IMG/VR virus record: IMGVR_UViG_3300032116_000155
Coordinates: 1 to 64,000 of that record
Source of the DNA: a virus
Direction: 5' to 3' (one strand)
DNA: 64,000 nt
Below are positions 36,384 to 44,103 of this stretch, in pieces (the first letter of the stretch is position 1; each line of letters opens with the position of its first letter). The position numbers were made by a program, and so were the translations under genes. The notes under the pieces were generated by a model, which made no database searches, had not been told where the DNA came from, and saw only the letters and a program-made list of their open reading frames with translations.

Positions 36384-36611
36384 ATGAGCGATTTAAAAAA
36401 TAGTTTGGATGCATATCTAGGTAAGAAAGGTAGATATACCGAAAAAAATACTGGTGACGGATATACTGAAGTTTGCGACTTAGATAACAATGAGTGCTAT
36501 AAAGTCAGCATGAGAGATGGTTTAATTGAACGTGTTGATAATATCAAGCAGTCAAATAAAAAAATAAAAGTTGAGACAAAATCAGGATATAAACAATTAT
36601 TAATAGACTAA
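36384..36611 (+). CDS. Small hypothetical protein
   Basis: 75 residues. Repeated beta-hairpin-like pairs (GDGYTEVCDLDNNECYKVSM then RDGLIERVDN) suggest a small beta domain; two Cys. No family recognised. Late-type element in front and a four-base gap to the next gene make a short operon. Confidence 0.5.
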   Translation: MSDLKNSLDAYLGKKGRYTEKNTGDGYTEVCDLDNNECYKVSMRDGLIERVDNIKQSNKKIKVETKSGYKQLLID

Positions 36612-36615
36612 AAAA

Positions 36616-37317
36616 ATGAGTATATTAGAACGTAGTATTTTAAATGAAATTGAAAAGTTCAATAAGATTAATCAATATCTTAAAGAACAAGATGCCCTAG
36701 GCGGTATTGGAGCACCTCCAGCACCTCCGGCACCTGTTCCTGCGGGAGTAGCACCACCGCCAGCAGGTGCGGCACCAGGCACCACACCTGATGCTGCGGC
36801 AGACACACCAGGCCTTGAAGCAACACCTGTTGATGATCTCGACACAACACCAGTTAATACTGAGACTGATCCAGATGTTGAAAAAATAGGATCTGAGGGT
36901 GATAAAGGTGACGAAGAAGATGAGGGTTCTGAAGAGTTAGATATAACAGATTTAGTTTCCGCTCAAAAAGAAATTTCTGAAAAACAGACACAATTATTTG
37001 ATGAATTAACAAATCAGTTAAAAACTTTAGAAAGTAAATTATCTAACATGGATCAGTTAATGTCTAGAATAGATAGTTTAGATGCTAAATTAGAAAAATA
37101 CAGGCCTAAAACGGCACAAGAAAAATTACAATTACGTAGTTTAGACTCTGGGCCTTACAATCAAAACTTGTCACAATATTTTCAAGACAAAATGCCTGAT
37201 TTAGAAAAAGCGGGTAAAAATGAATACGTGTTAACAACTGATGATGTAGAAGATTTTTCAATGTCTGATGTTAAAGATAGCTTTGACTTAGAAAAACCAA
37301 AGAATTTTGGGCTTTAA
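36616..37317 (+). CDS. Acidic coiled-coil protein with Pro/Ala linker, possibly scaffold or core protein
   Basis: 233 residues. N-terminus MSILERSILNEIEKFNKINQ is helical with a Leu-Asn-Glu motif. Residues 35-70 form a Pro/Ala-rich linker, 70-110 are very acidic, and 115-165 are heptad-like coiled coil (EKQTQLFDELTNQLKTLES, then KLSNMDQLMSRIDSLDAKL). Scaffolding-core and virion proteins of large phages often have this architecture. Function not determined. Confidence 0.45.
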   Translation: MSILERSILNEIEKFNKINQYLKEQDALGGIGAPPAPPAPVPAGVAPPPAGAAPGTTPDAAADTPGLEATPVDDLDTTPVNTETDPDVEKIGSEGDKGDEEDEGSEELDITDLVSAQKEISEKQTQLFDELTNQLKTLESKLSNMDQLMSRIDSLDAKLEKYRPKTAQEKLQLRSLDSGPYNQNLSQYFQDKMPDLEKAGKNEYVLTTDDVEDFSMSDVKDSFDLEKPKNFGL

Positions 37318-37383
37318 TTTTATTTAAAAATGAAGACTGTTTTGATTTGACATATTGATTTTGGTGGCGTATTATTGAGTACA

Positions 37384-37398
37384 TTTAACGTTTAAAAC
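37384..37398 (+). promoter_or_regulatory. TTTAACGTTTAAAAC element before SSB
   Basis: 12 bases before the ATG at 37411, with TTGACA further upstream (37348-37353). Matches the polymerase-gene element. No TATTTATA nearby. Confidence 0.4.
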
Positions 37399-37410
37399 AA
37401 CATACACAAT

Positions 37411-38250
37411 ATGAGCTCAATTCTAGACGCGATTTACGATCAGTACGAAAAATCAAAACAGTCAAAAAATTCTTCACAATTTAAAATGAGTCAAGAGGAA
37501 AGGATGAAAAAGTATTTTACTGCCATCCTACCAGAAAATCAAAGATCAGCACAAAAAAGGATTAGAATTCTCCCAACAAAAGACGGAAAATCACCGTTTG
37601 TTGAGGCTTGGTTCCATGAAATACTCCAAGATGGAAAGTACGTAAAACTTTATGATCCAGGTAAAAATGATAATGAAAGATCACCACTCAATGAGGTTTA
37701 TAACGATCTTATATCTACTGGTAAGCAATCAGATAAAGAGCTTGCTAACGAATATAAATCTCGTAAATTTTACGTTGTAAAAGTTATAGATAGGGACCAT
37801 CCTGAGGATGGTGTAAAGTTTTGGAGGTTCAAACACAATTACAAAGGCGAAGGTCCTTACGATAAAATTATCCCTATTTTTAAAGCAAAAGGTGATATTA
37901 CTGATCCTGATAAAGGACGCGACCTTATAATCGAGCTTGCAAAAGCAAAAACTAGTAAGAATAAGGATTATACTTACATTCAAACAATCATGTTTGATGA
38001 CCCATCACCACTTAGTGATAACAAAGAAACATCGGACTCATGGATTACAGATGAGCTGACATGGAAAGATGTTTATAGTCGAAAACCTGAAGAGTACCTA
38101 GATGCTATTTCTAGGGGCGAAAAACCAAGATGGGACTCTGAACAGAACAAATTCGTTTACGGTGATACATCTGAAGATACTGTTGTTGGCGGTGCAAAGT
38201 ATCCTGATCCTCAGTCTGATTCTTACGCAGACGATGACATGCCGTTCTAA
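37411..38250 (+). CDS. Single-stranded DNA-binding protein (gp32-like)
   Basis: 279 residues against 301 in T4 gp32. QKRIRILPTKDGKSPFVEAW and WFHEI fit the start of the OB fold; KFYVVKVIDRDHPEDG and VKFWRFKHNYKGEG follow in the usual order. The C-terminal tail YADDDMPF is the acidic tip by which such proteins recruit replication partners. Coats ssDNA at the fork. The gp32 zinc-binding Cys set is not present. Followed by a clear hairpin, then the UvsX gene. Call supported by tail, length and context. Confidence 0.8.
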   Translation: MSSILDAIYDQYEKSKQSKNSSQFKMSQEERMKKYFTAILPENQRSAQKRIRILPTKDGKSPFVEAWFHEILQDGKYVKLYDPGKNDNERSPLNEVYNDLISTGKQSDKELANEYKSRKFYVVKVIDRDHPEDGVKFWRFKHNYKGEGPYDKIIPIFKAKGDITDPDKGRDLIIELAKAKTSKNKDYTYIQTIMFDDPSPLSDNKETSDSWITDELTWKDVYSRKPEEYLDAISRGEKPRWDSEQNKFVYGDTSEDTVVGGAKYPDPQSDSYADDDMPF

Positions 38251-38264
38251 TAGATAATTAATCA

Positions 38265-38291
38265 GTTGTGGCGATAAATTATCGCCACAAC
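38265..38291 (+). terminator. 11-bp hairpin between SSB and UvsX genes
   Basis: GTTGTGGCGAT (38265-38275) and ATCGCCACAAC (38281-38291) form a perfect stem with loop AAATT. Only ATTAATTTT follows, so it may be a partial terminator that sets SSB above UvsX in amount. Confidence 0.65.
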
Positions 38292-38323
38292 ATTAATTTT
38301 ATCAAAACAAAAATTTACTAATT

Positions 38324-39313
38324 ATGGCTATAAAAAAGAAAGAAATAACCCTTGACACAATCAGGGATAAATACTCTACTAAAACTAAATATAAGCCTAT
38401 TGACTACTATTATTGTGGCGAGGCTTTCCACAATGCATGTGGCCTTCCTGGACCTGTTATGGGCGGTATAAACATGTTTCTTGGGCATACCAACACATCA
38501 AAAACAACTGCTATGATTCTTTCTGCGGTGGACGCACAATCTAAAGGTGATCTGCCGGTCTTTATTATAACAGAAAAGAAATGGAGTTGGGAACACGCTG
38601 TTGAACTAGGGCTGAAAGCGACAAAGACAGATGATGGCCAATGGGTGGGAGACTTCATTTTTAATGATAGTTTTGATTATATTGAACAAATAACAGAATA
38701 TATTAATGAACTAATTGATGCTCAAGAAAAAGATCAAATACCATATTCTTTACTATTTCTTTGGGATAGTATTGGGTCTATACCATGTAAAATGACTTAC
38801 GATGGTAAGGGAGGTAAACAGCATACTGCCTCAGTACTTTCAGATAAAATTGGTATGGGGCTACATTCCAGAATTTCAAAAAGTAAAAAAGAAGATTACC
38901 CTTACTATACAACGTTGGTCATCGTAAACCAACCTTGGGTCATGTTGCCAGACAATCCTATGGGTCAACCGGAGATTAAAGCCAAAGGCGGTGAGGCAAC
39001 ATGGTTGGCATCTTCCCTTGTATTCTTGTTCGGAAGTCAAAAGAAAAGTGGTATTAATCATATTACAGCAACAAAAAATGGTCGCACAGTTTCATATGCT
39101 ATTAGAACAAAAATTTCTGTAATTAAAAACCACGTTAACGGGTTAGGGTTTAAAGATGGTAAAATAATTGCGGTACCACAAGGTTACATTGAAGATACAA
39201 AAGAAGCCCTGGATACCTATAAAAAACAATATTCCCAGTACTGGAATGCTATTCTTAGCGGGACTGGTGAACTTGAACTAAACGAAGTAGATTCTGAAGA
39301 TATATTAGATTAA
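38324..39313 (+). CDS. UvsX/RecA-like recombinase
   Basis: 329 residues (T4 UvsX 391). Phosphate-binding loop LGHTNTSKTTAM (about residues 53-64) lacks the usual Gly before Lys, as T4 UvsX also departs from the consensus. Walker B-like LLFLWDSIGSIP (about 145). L2-like region LVIVNQPWVMLPDNPMGQPE, then KAKGGEATWLASSL is the GG-containing strand typical of RecA/UvsX. C-terminus is acidic (ELNEVDSEDILD). Would pair homologous DNA and drive recombination-dependent replication. Preceded by the SSB gene, its functional partner. Confidence 0.88.
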   Translation: MAIKKKEITLDTIRDKYSTKTKYKPIDYYYCGEAFHNACGLPGPVMGGINMFLGHTNTSKTTAMILSAVDAQSKGDLPVFIITEKKWSWEHAVELGLKATKTDDGQWVGDFIFNDSFDYIEQITEYINELIDAQEKDQIPYSLLFLWDSIGSIPCKMTYDGKGGKQHTASVLSDKIGMGLHSRISKSKKEDYPYYTTLVIVNQPWVMLPDNPMGQPEIKAKGGEATWLASSLVFLFGSQKKSGINHITATKNGRTVSYAIRTKISVIKNHVNGLGFKDGKIIAVPQGYIEDTKEALDTYKKQYSQYWNAILSGTGELELNEVDSEDILD

Positions 39314-39317
39314 AGTT

Positions 39318-40256
39318 ATGATAACATTATTAAATGAAAGGTTTACAGATAATGAAGATGGTGCAAAGATCCATTTTTATTATAATGGAGATCCTATTTA
39401 TGCACAATCTTTATGGGTTGATTGTGCGACAGGCATGACAATTATTGCAAATAATTGGGAATTATCTGAGGGTTATTTTTATTGGATAGGAATACCTCCT
39501 AAGTTTTCAAATAACTTGCAAGATACTAAACTTATTTTTAATAAAAATCTTGGTGAGTTTAAAATAAAATTGGGCGGCAAAAGTAGGCCTATGTTTTATT
39601 GTGATGAAAAATTACAAATTAAATATTTAAGTGATGATGAAACTTTTGGGACTTATTATGAAGTAATCTTATCTGAAATATATAATTTTGGAAATGTTAA
39701 AATACAACCTAATGACATAGTATTAGATATTGGTGCAAACTATGGGTTATTTTCTTTGTATGCTTCGAGTAGGAGTGCTAACAAAATTTATTCATTTGAA
39801 CCATCGATTCCTGTTTATAATTTACTTGTTGAAAACGTGAGTATTAATAATAATATTATACCAATTAATAAGGCTGTTAGCGAATTCGACGGTTATGCTG
39901 AATTTAATAATACTAAAACAACAGCATGTTCATATGTGTCAGGTACATTCCCTTCAGATGAACAAATAATTAGTAAAAGCAACGTCGAAACAATAAACAT
40001 AAATACTATTTTTTCAAGCTATAGCCTTGATTTTGTTGATTTTGCTAAGATAGATTGCGAGGGTTCTGAATTAGATATATTCTTAACAATTACCGATGAA
40101 AATCTTAACAAGATTAATAAATTCGTTATAGAATATCATACACAAAGTATTGGTCAATTTATTTTATCAAAATTGGTTAAAAATGGATTTAAAATTGAAT
40201 CTTCAAACGAGATATCAAACAATACAGGTCTAATATATGCGTACAAAAAAAACTAA
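39318..40256 (+). CDS. FkbM-family methyltransferase with N-terminal extension
   Basis: 312 residues. The N-terminal 120 residues (MITLLNERFTDNEDG onward) look like a separate beta domain; residues about 135-300 hold the SAM fold: DIVLDIGANYGLFSLYA, IYSFEPSIPVYNLL, NKAVSEFDGYAEF and FAKIDCEGSELDIFL, with the canonical KIDCEGSE motif. It likely O-methylates a sugar. It lies between UvsX (4-base gap) and the nuclease gene (overlap of 20 bases), so it rides in the replication operon as a moron. The N-terminus again carries a Leu-Asn-Glu segment. Confidence 0.82.
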   Translation: MITLLNERFTDNEDGAKIHFYYNGDPIYAQSLWVDCATGMTIIANNWELSEGYFYWIGIPPKFSNNLQDTKLIFNKNLGEFKIKLGGKSRPMFYCDEKLQIKYLSDDETFGTYYEVILSEIYNFGNVKIQPNDIVLDIGANYGLFSLYASSRSANKIYSFEPSIPVYNLLVENVSINNNIIPINKAVSEFDGYAEFNNTKTTACSYVSGTFPSDEQIISKSNVETININTIFSSYSLDFVDFAKIDCEGSELDIFLTITDENLNKINKFVIEYHTQSIGQFILSKLVKNGFKIESSNEISNNTGLIYAYKKN

Positions 40257-41256
40257 GAGTTTATTGGTTGATGGTAATAATTTGATGAAGATAGGTTTTC
40301 ATGGTATGAAGGCCTATCTTCATAATAATGAGAATATTGGAGGTATATGGTATTTTATAAGTACACTAAGAACGTTTTTAGAGCAGTATAACTATGACAA
40401 GGTTATTGTCTTTTGGGATGGCCATGAAAGTTGGAAAAAACGAAGGTTGATATATGCGAATTATAAGTTAAATAGGGGCGGGTCTATAGTCCCGGAAGAT
40501 GAACATGTCTTTTATAGTCAGTGCAATAGAGTCAAGCAATATTTAGAGGAAATATATGTTAGGCAAATAATTTCTGATAATTGCGAAGCTGATGACTTAA
40601 TAGCATATTATTGCAAGGTATCTGAAAATGAGACAAAAACAATAATATCTTCAGATAGTGATCTACAACAATTAGTTTCAGAAGATGTACAAGTTTACGC
40701 TCCTATGCATAAAAAAATGTATGGATATGGTGATAAATATAAAATATCGGACGTGTTATTACCTAACTTTAATATAAAGACATTTAAGATAATTTGTGGT
40801 GATGTTCGAGATAATATTGATGGGATATCATCTTTAGGGGTTAAAACTTTAATAAAATTATTTCCAGAACTACTTGAAAGGAAGGTAGAAATTGACGATA
40901 TATTGGTAAGAGCTGACGAGTTGTTAAAAGAAAATAAATCATCAATTGTTCTTAAAAATATCTTAACAGGTAAAACTAAAACAGGAATTTACGGGGATGA
41001 ATTTTATCTTATTAACAACAAAATAATTAATTTAGATGAACCTCTTTTAGATGATGACGTTAAGGGTATTATATTTGAACATTATTCTGACAACTTAGAT
41101 CCTGAAGGTAGAGATCATAAAAAATTAATGAAAATGATGATTGATGATGGAATCTTTAAATTACTACCTAAAGCTGATGACGCTTGGGTAAATTTTTTCA
41201 AACCTTTTTTAAAACTTTCACGAAAAGAAAAACAAAAATTTAATAAAAAAAATTAA
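40237..41256 (+). CDS. FEN-type 5'-3' exonuclease / RNase H (gp rnh-like)
   Basis: 339 residues (T4 Rnh 305). LLVDGNNLMKIGFHG holds the first Asp; VIVFWDGHESWKKRRL the second; DNCEADDLIAYYCK the Glu/Asp pair; TIISSDSDLQQLVS the next Asp pair; GDVRDNIDGISSLGVKTLIK is the helix-hairpin-helix with the last Asp. All metal-binding positions of the PIN/FEN family are present. It should remove RNA primers and flaps during lagging-strand synthesis. It overlaps the FkbM gene by 20 bases; a basic C-terminus (RKEKQKFNKKN) closes it. Confidence 0.9.
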   Translation: MRTKKTKSLLVDGNNLMKIGFHGMKAYLHNNENIGGIWYFISTLRTFLEQYNYDKVIVFWDGHESWKKRRLIYANYKLNRGGSIVPEDEHVFYSQCNRVKQYLEEIYVRQIISDNCEADDLIAYYCKVSENETKTIISSDSDLQQLVSEDVQVYAPMHKKMYGYGDKYKISDVLLPNFNIKTFKIICGDVRDNIDGISSLGVKTLIKLFPELLERKVEIDDILVRADELLKENKSSIVLKNILTGKTKTGIYGDEFYLINNKIINLDEPLLDDDVKGIIFEHYSDNLDPEGRDHKKLMKMMIDDGIFKLLPKADDAWVNFFKPFLKLSRKEKQKFNKKN

Positions 41257-41261
41257 GAAAA

Positions 41262-41720
41262 ATGAAAGAACAAGAAACAGTTAAAGTAGAGTTTTTGCTG
41301 AAACTAAACAGTAGTATTATCGTTCAAAGATTTTTTAATGTTAGAGGGTATAACCCAGATGCTAAAAACTCTATGAATCTTTATGATTACATTAAAAATG
41401 TAAAAGAGAGTATAGAGTATGATCTAAAAATGAAAACTGTTGAGTATCTACTTGAAAATTCGGATGCAATTATAGATGATCCGGAAATTCTTAATACGTC
41501 CATGACCGACGAAGATGAGTATTTTAATCTGTACATCAAGATTGACGATAAAGTTATTTCTCATAGGCAGTTTAATGCAAAACTTTATCCACCAAAAGTT
41601 AGGTATACGGTTGACCTTAGGCCTTTGCTGAAAAATATTATGAGCGGATTTTCAACTATATTTTCTGAAGGTAATGAAAAATTAAATTACAATTATCTTG
41701 GTTATAATCTTATGGTTTAA
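41262..41720 (+). CDS. Hypothetical protein in the replication operon
   Basis: 152 residues, family not recognised. Two similar halves are suggested: VEFLLKLNSSIIVQRFFNVR near the N-terminus and FNLYIKIDDKVISHRQFNAK near residue 90, so it may be an internal duplication of a beta-strand unit. Acidic overall. Six bases after the nuclease gene and just before the helicase gene, where T4-like phages carry loader or accessory proteins. No function claimed. Confidence 0.5.
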   Translation: MKEQETVKVEFLLKLNSSIIVQRFFNVRGYNPDAKNSMNLYDYIKNVKESIEYDLKMKTVEYLLENSDAIIDDPEILNTSMTDEDEYFNLYIKIDDKVISHRQFNAKLYPPKVRYTVDLRPLLKNIMSGFSTIFSEGNEKLNYNYLGYNLMV

Positions 41721-41728
41721 TATTTATA
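41721..41728 (+). promoter_or_regulatory. TATTTATA element before replicative helicase
   Basis: 18 bases before the ATG at 41747. The only clear case of this element before a replication gene in the window, so the helicase/NrdB/NrdA group may also be transcribed late. Confidence 0.5.
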
Positions 41729-41746
41729 ATCGCTAAGCCAAAAAAT

Positions 41747-43126
41747 ATGGGATCAGATAAAAATTTTAATTACTTAGGTGAAAATTTCCAATTACAATTA
41801 TTAAATCAAGTCATAATAGACAAAGAATTTTCTAGAACAATTTTAGATGTCATTGATATAAATTATTTTGAAAACAGGTATTTCAAAATAATCATACAAA
41901 TGATTAAAGAGTATTACGGTAAATACGAGACTAGTCCTTCATTTGAAACTTTAGGCCAAATCGTAAGATCTGAAATTGATCAAGAATTGTTTGTTAAAAT
42001 GATTATTGATACACTAGAAAAAATCCGTGATATAAACCAGGACGGGGTTTTGTTTGTGCAAGAAAAGTCATTAAAATTTTGCAAGCAACAAGAGCTACAA
42101 AAAGCGATGAGTAAAGCTCAGAAAATTATTGATTCAGGTGAGTTTGAAAATTATGATAAAGTTGAAGAATTGGTTATTAAAGCGTTACAAGTTGGGGAAA
42201 TAAACCGGGGTGTTGAAGATGTGTTTTACAATTTGGACGAAGTGTTGAATGACGATTTTAGGCATCCTGTGCCTATGGGTATACCCGGCCTTGATAGGCT
42301 CTTAAAGGGAGGTTTGGCTAAGGGAGAAATTGGTGTTATATTGGCACCAACAGGCGTTGGTAAATCAACGTTTCTTACTAAAATTGCGAATCACGCATTT
42401 AATTTAGGATATAATGTGCTTCAAATATTTTTTGAAGATAACCCTAAAATTATTCAGAGGAAACACTTTACGCTATGGACCGGTATATCACCTGATCAAT
42501 TATCAGAAAGAAAAGATGAAGTTATGGCCAAAATTGCAGATATTAAGGAAAAGATGCCAAACAAACTTATTCTCAAGAAGCTACCATCCGACACAGTTAC
42601 TATGCTTCAGATTAAAAATCAAATTCGAAAGATGATATCCGAAGGCACTAATATAGATATAGTCCTTTTAGATTACATTGATTGTGTTGTACCTGATAAA
42701 AATCTAGGTGATGAGTGGAAGAGTGAAGGCTCTGTTATTAGAGCTTTTGAAGCTATGTGCCACGAGTTAAGTTTGGTTGGTTGGACAGCGACACAAGGTA
42801 ATCGATCATCAATCTCGTCAGAAGTAGTTACAACAGATCAGATGGGGGGGTCAATTAAGAAAGCTCAGGTTGGGCACGTTATTATCTCTGTAGCAAAAAC
42901 TTTGCAACAAAAAGAGGCTAAACTTGCTACAGTTGCAGTAACAAAATCTAGGATTGGTAGCGATGGCGTTATTTTTGAAAATTGCTTGTTTGATAATGAG
43001 TTGCTTCAAATTGACACCGAATCGTCAATGACATTCTTGGGCTTTGAAGAGCAGAAAGAAAAGGAGCAAAGGAATCGTGTGTTAGAATTAATTAATAAAA
43101 GAAAAGAAAAAAGCACTCAAATATAA
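41747..43126 (+). CDS. Replicative DNA helicase (DnaB/gp41-like)
   Basis: 459 residues (T4 gp41 475). N-terminal helical domain, then [20 protein letters not shown] with Walker [10 protein letters not shown] (about 200), catalytic Glu in [12 protein letters not shown], Walker [11 protein letters not shown] (about 305-314), and the RecA-core ATQGNRSS and RIGSDG motifs. Forms a hexamer unwinding DNA at the fork. Its stop shares a base with the NrdB start (TAATG). Confidence 0.93.
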   Translation: MGSDKNFNYLGENFQLQLLNQVIIDKEFSRTILDVIDINYFENRYFKIIIQMIKEYYGKYETSPSFETLGQIVRSEIDQELFVKMIIDTLEKIRDINQDGVLFVQEKSLKFCKQQELQKAMSKAQKIIDSGEFENYDKVEELVIKALQVGEINRGVEDVFYNLDEVLNDDFRHPVPMGIPGLDRLLKGGLAKGEIGVILAPTGVGKSTFLTKIANHAFNLGYNVLQIFFEDNPKIIQRKHFTLWTGISPDQLSERKDEVMAKIADIKEKMPNKLILKKLPSDTVTMLQIKNQIRKMISEGTNIDIVLLDYIDCVVPDKNLGDEWKSEGSVIRAFEAMCHELSLVGWTATQGNRSSISSEVVTTDQMGGSIKKAQVGHVIISVAKTLQQKEAKLATVAVTKSRIGSDGVIFENCLFDNELLQIDTESSMTFLGFEEQKEKEQRNRVLELINKRKEKSTQI

Positions 43127-44085
43127 TGAATATGAAAGAAGAAAAGATACTAAAAGAGAACCCTAATAGGTTCGTTATTTTCCCAATTGAACACAACGAC
43201 ATTTGGGAGTTTTATACAACACACCAAGCAGCATTTTGGACTGCTGAAGAAGTTGATCTATCAGAAGATCTGCGTGACTGGGCGTCACTAAATGATAATG
43301 AAAGATTTTTCCTAAAGAATGTGCTATCATTTTTTGCCGCATCTGATGGTATAGTTAATGAAAATTTGGCTGAGAATTTTTACCGAGAGGTTCAATATCC
43401 GGAGGCTAAGTTTTTCTATGGAATGCAAATTGCTATGGAAAATATTCATAGTCTTATGTATTCTCTTCTAATTGATACTTACGTATCGAATCCTGAAGAA
43501 AAACATGTTTGTTTTACAGCTATTGACAACTTACCGGCTGTACAGAAAAAAGCAAAATGGGCTTTGGATTGGATTAAAAACGCCTCTTTTCAAGAAAGAT
43601 TAGTAGCATTTGCTGCGGTTGAAGGCATTTTCTTTTCCGGGTCATTTTGTTCGATTTTTTGGTTGAAATCAAGAGGTATTATGCCAGGACTGAGTAAAGC
43701 GAACACTCTTATTTTTAAAGACGAAAATTTGCATTGTGATTTTGCAATTCACATTCAGAATAATCACCTTGAAAATAAAGTTCCTGAGGCTAGGATTCGT
43801 GAAATACTTTTGTCAGCACTTGAGATTGAAAAAGAATTTATCACAGAATCTCTTCCAGTTTCGCTAATTGGTATGAATCAAACTCTAATGAAACAATATC
43901 TTGAATTTGTTGTTGATGGTCTTTTAGTTAAGTTTAACTGTAAAAAAGAATTTAACGTGACACAGCCATTTAAATTCATGGAGCAAATTGCTCTGGAAAC
44001 CAAAGGTAACTTTTTTGAAAGCCGTACAGTTGAATACCAGAAAGCAAAGCTTAATGAGAAGATCACATTTACTGATGAATTTTAA
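43126..44085 (+). CDS. nrdB: Ribonucleotide reductase class I, small subunit
   Basis: 319 residues, short form. Di-iron ligands: Asp in WTAEEVDL, Glu and His in [15 protein letters not shown] (about 100-114, with the radical Tyr in LMYSLL), Glu in [10 protein letters not shown], Glu and His in [10 protein letters not shown]. The C-terminal tail (KITFTDEF) fits the large-subunit-binding end. Makes deoxynucleotides for phage DNA with the next gene product. Translation is coupled to the helicase; 18 bases separate it from nrdA. Confidence 0.95.
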   Translation: MNMKEEKILKENPNRFVIFPIEHNDIWEFYTTHQAAFWTAEEVDLSEDLRDWASLNDNERFFLKNVLSFFAASDGIVNENLAENFYREVQYPEAKFFYGMQIAMENIHSLMYSLLIDTYVSNPEEKHVCFTAIDNLPAVQKKAKWALDWIKNASFQERLVAFAAVEGIFFSGSFCSIFWLKSRGIMPGLSKANTLIFKDENLHCDFAIHIQNNHLENKVPEARIREILLSALEIEKEFITESLPVSLIGMNQTLMKQYLEFVVDGLLVKFNCKKEFNVTQPFKFMEQIALETKGNFFESRTVEYQKAKLNEKITFTDEF

Positions 44086-44103
44086 TAAAAAAAACGGAAA
44101 AAT

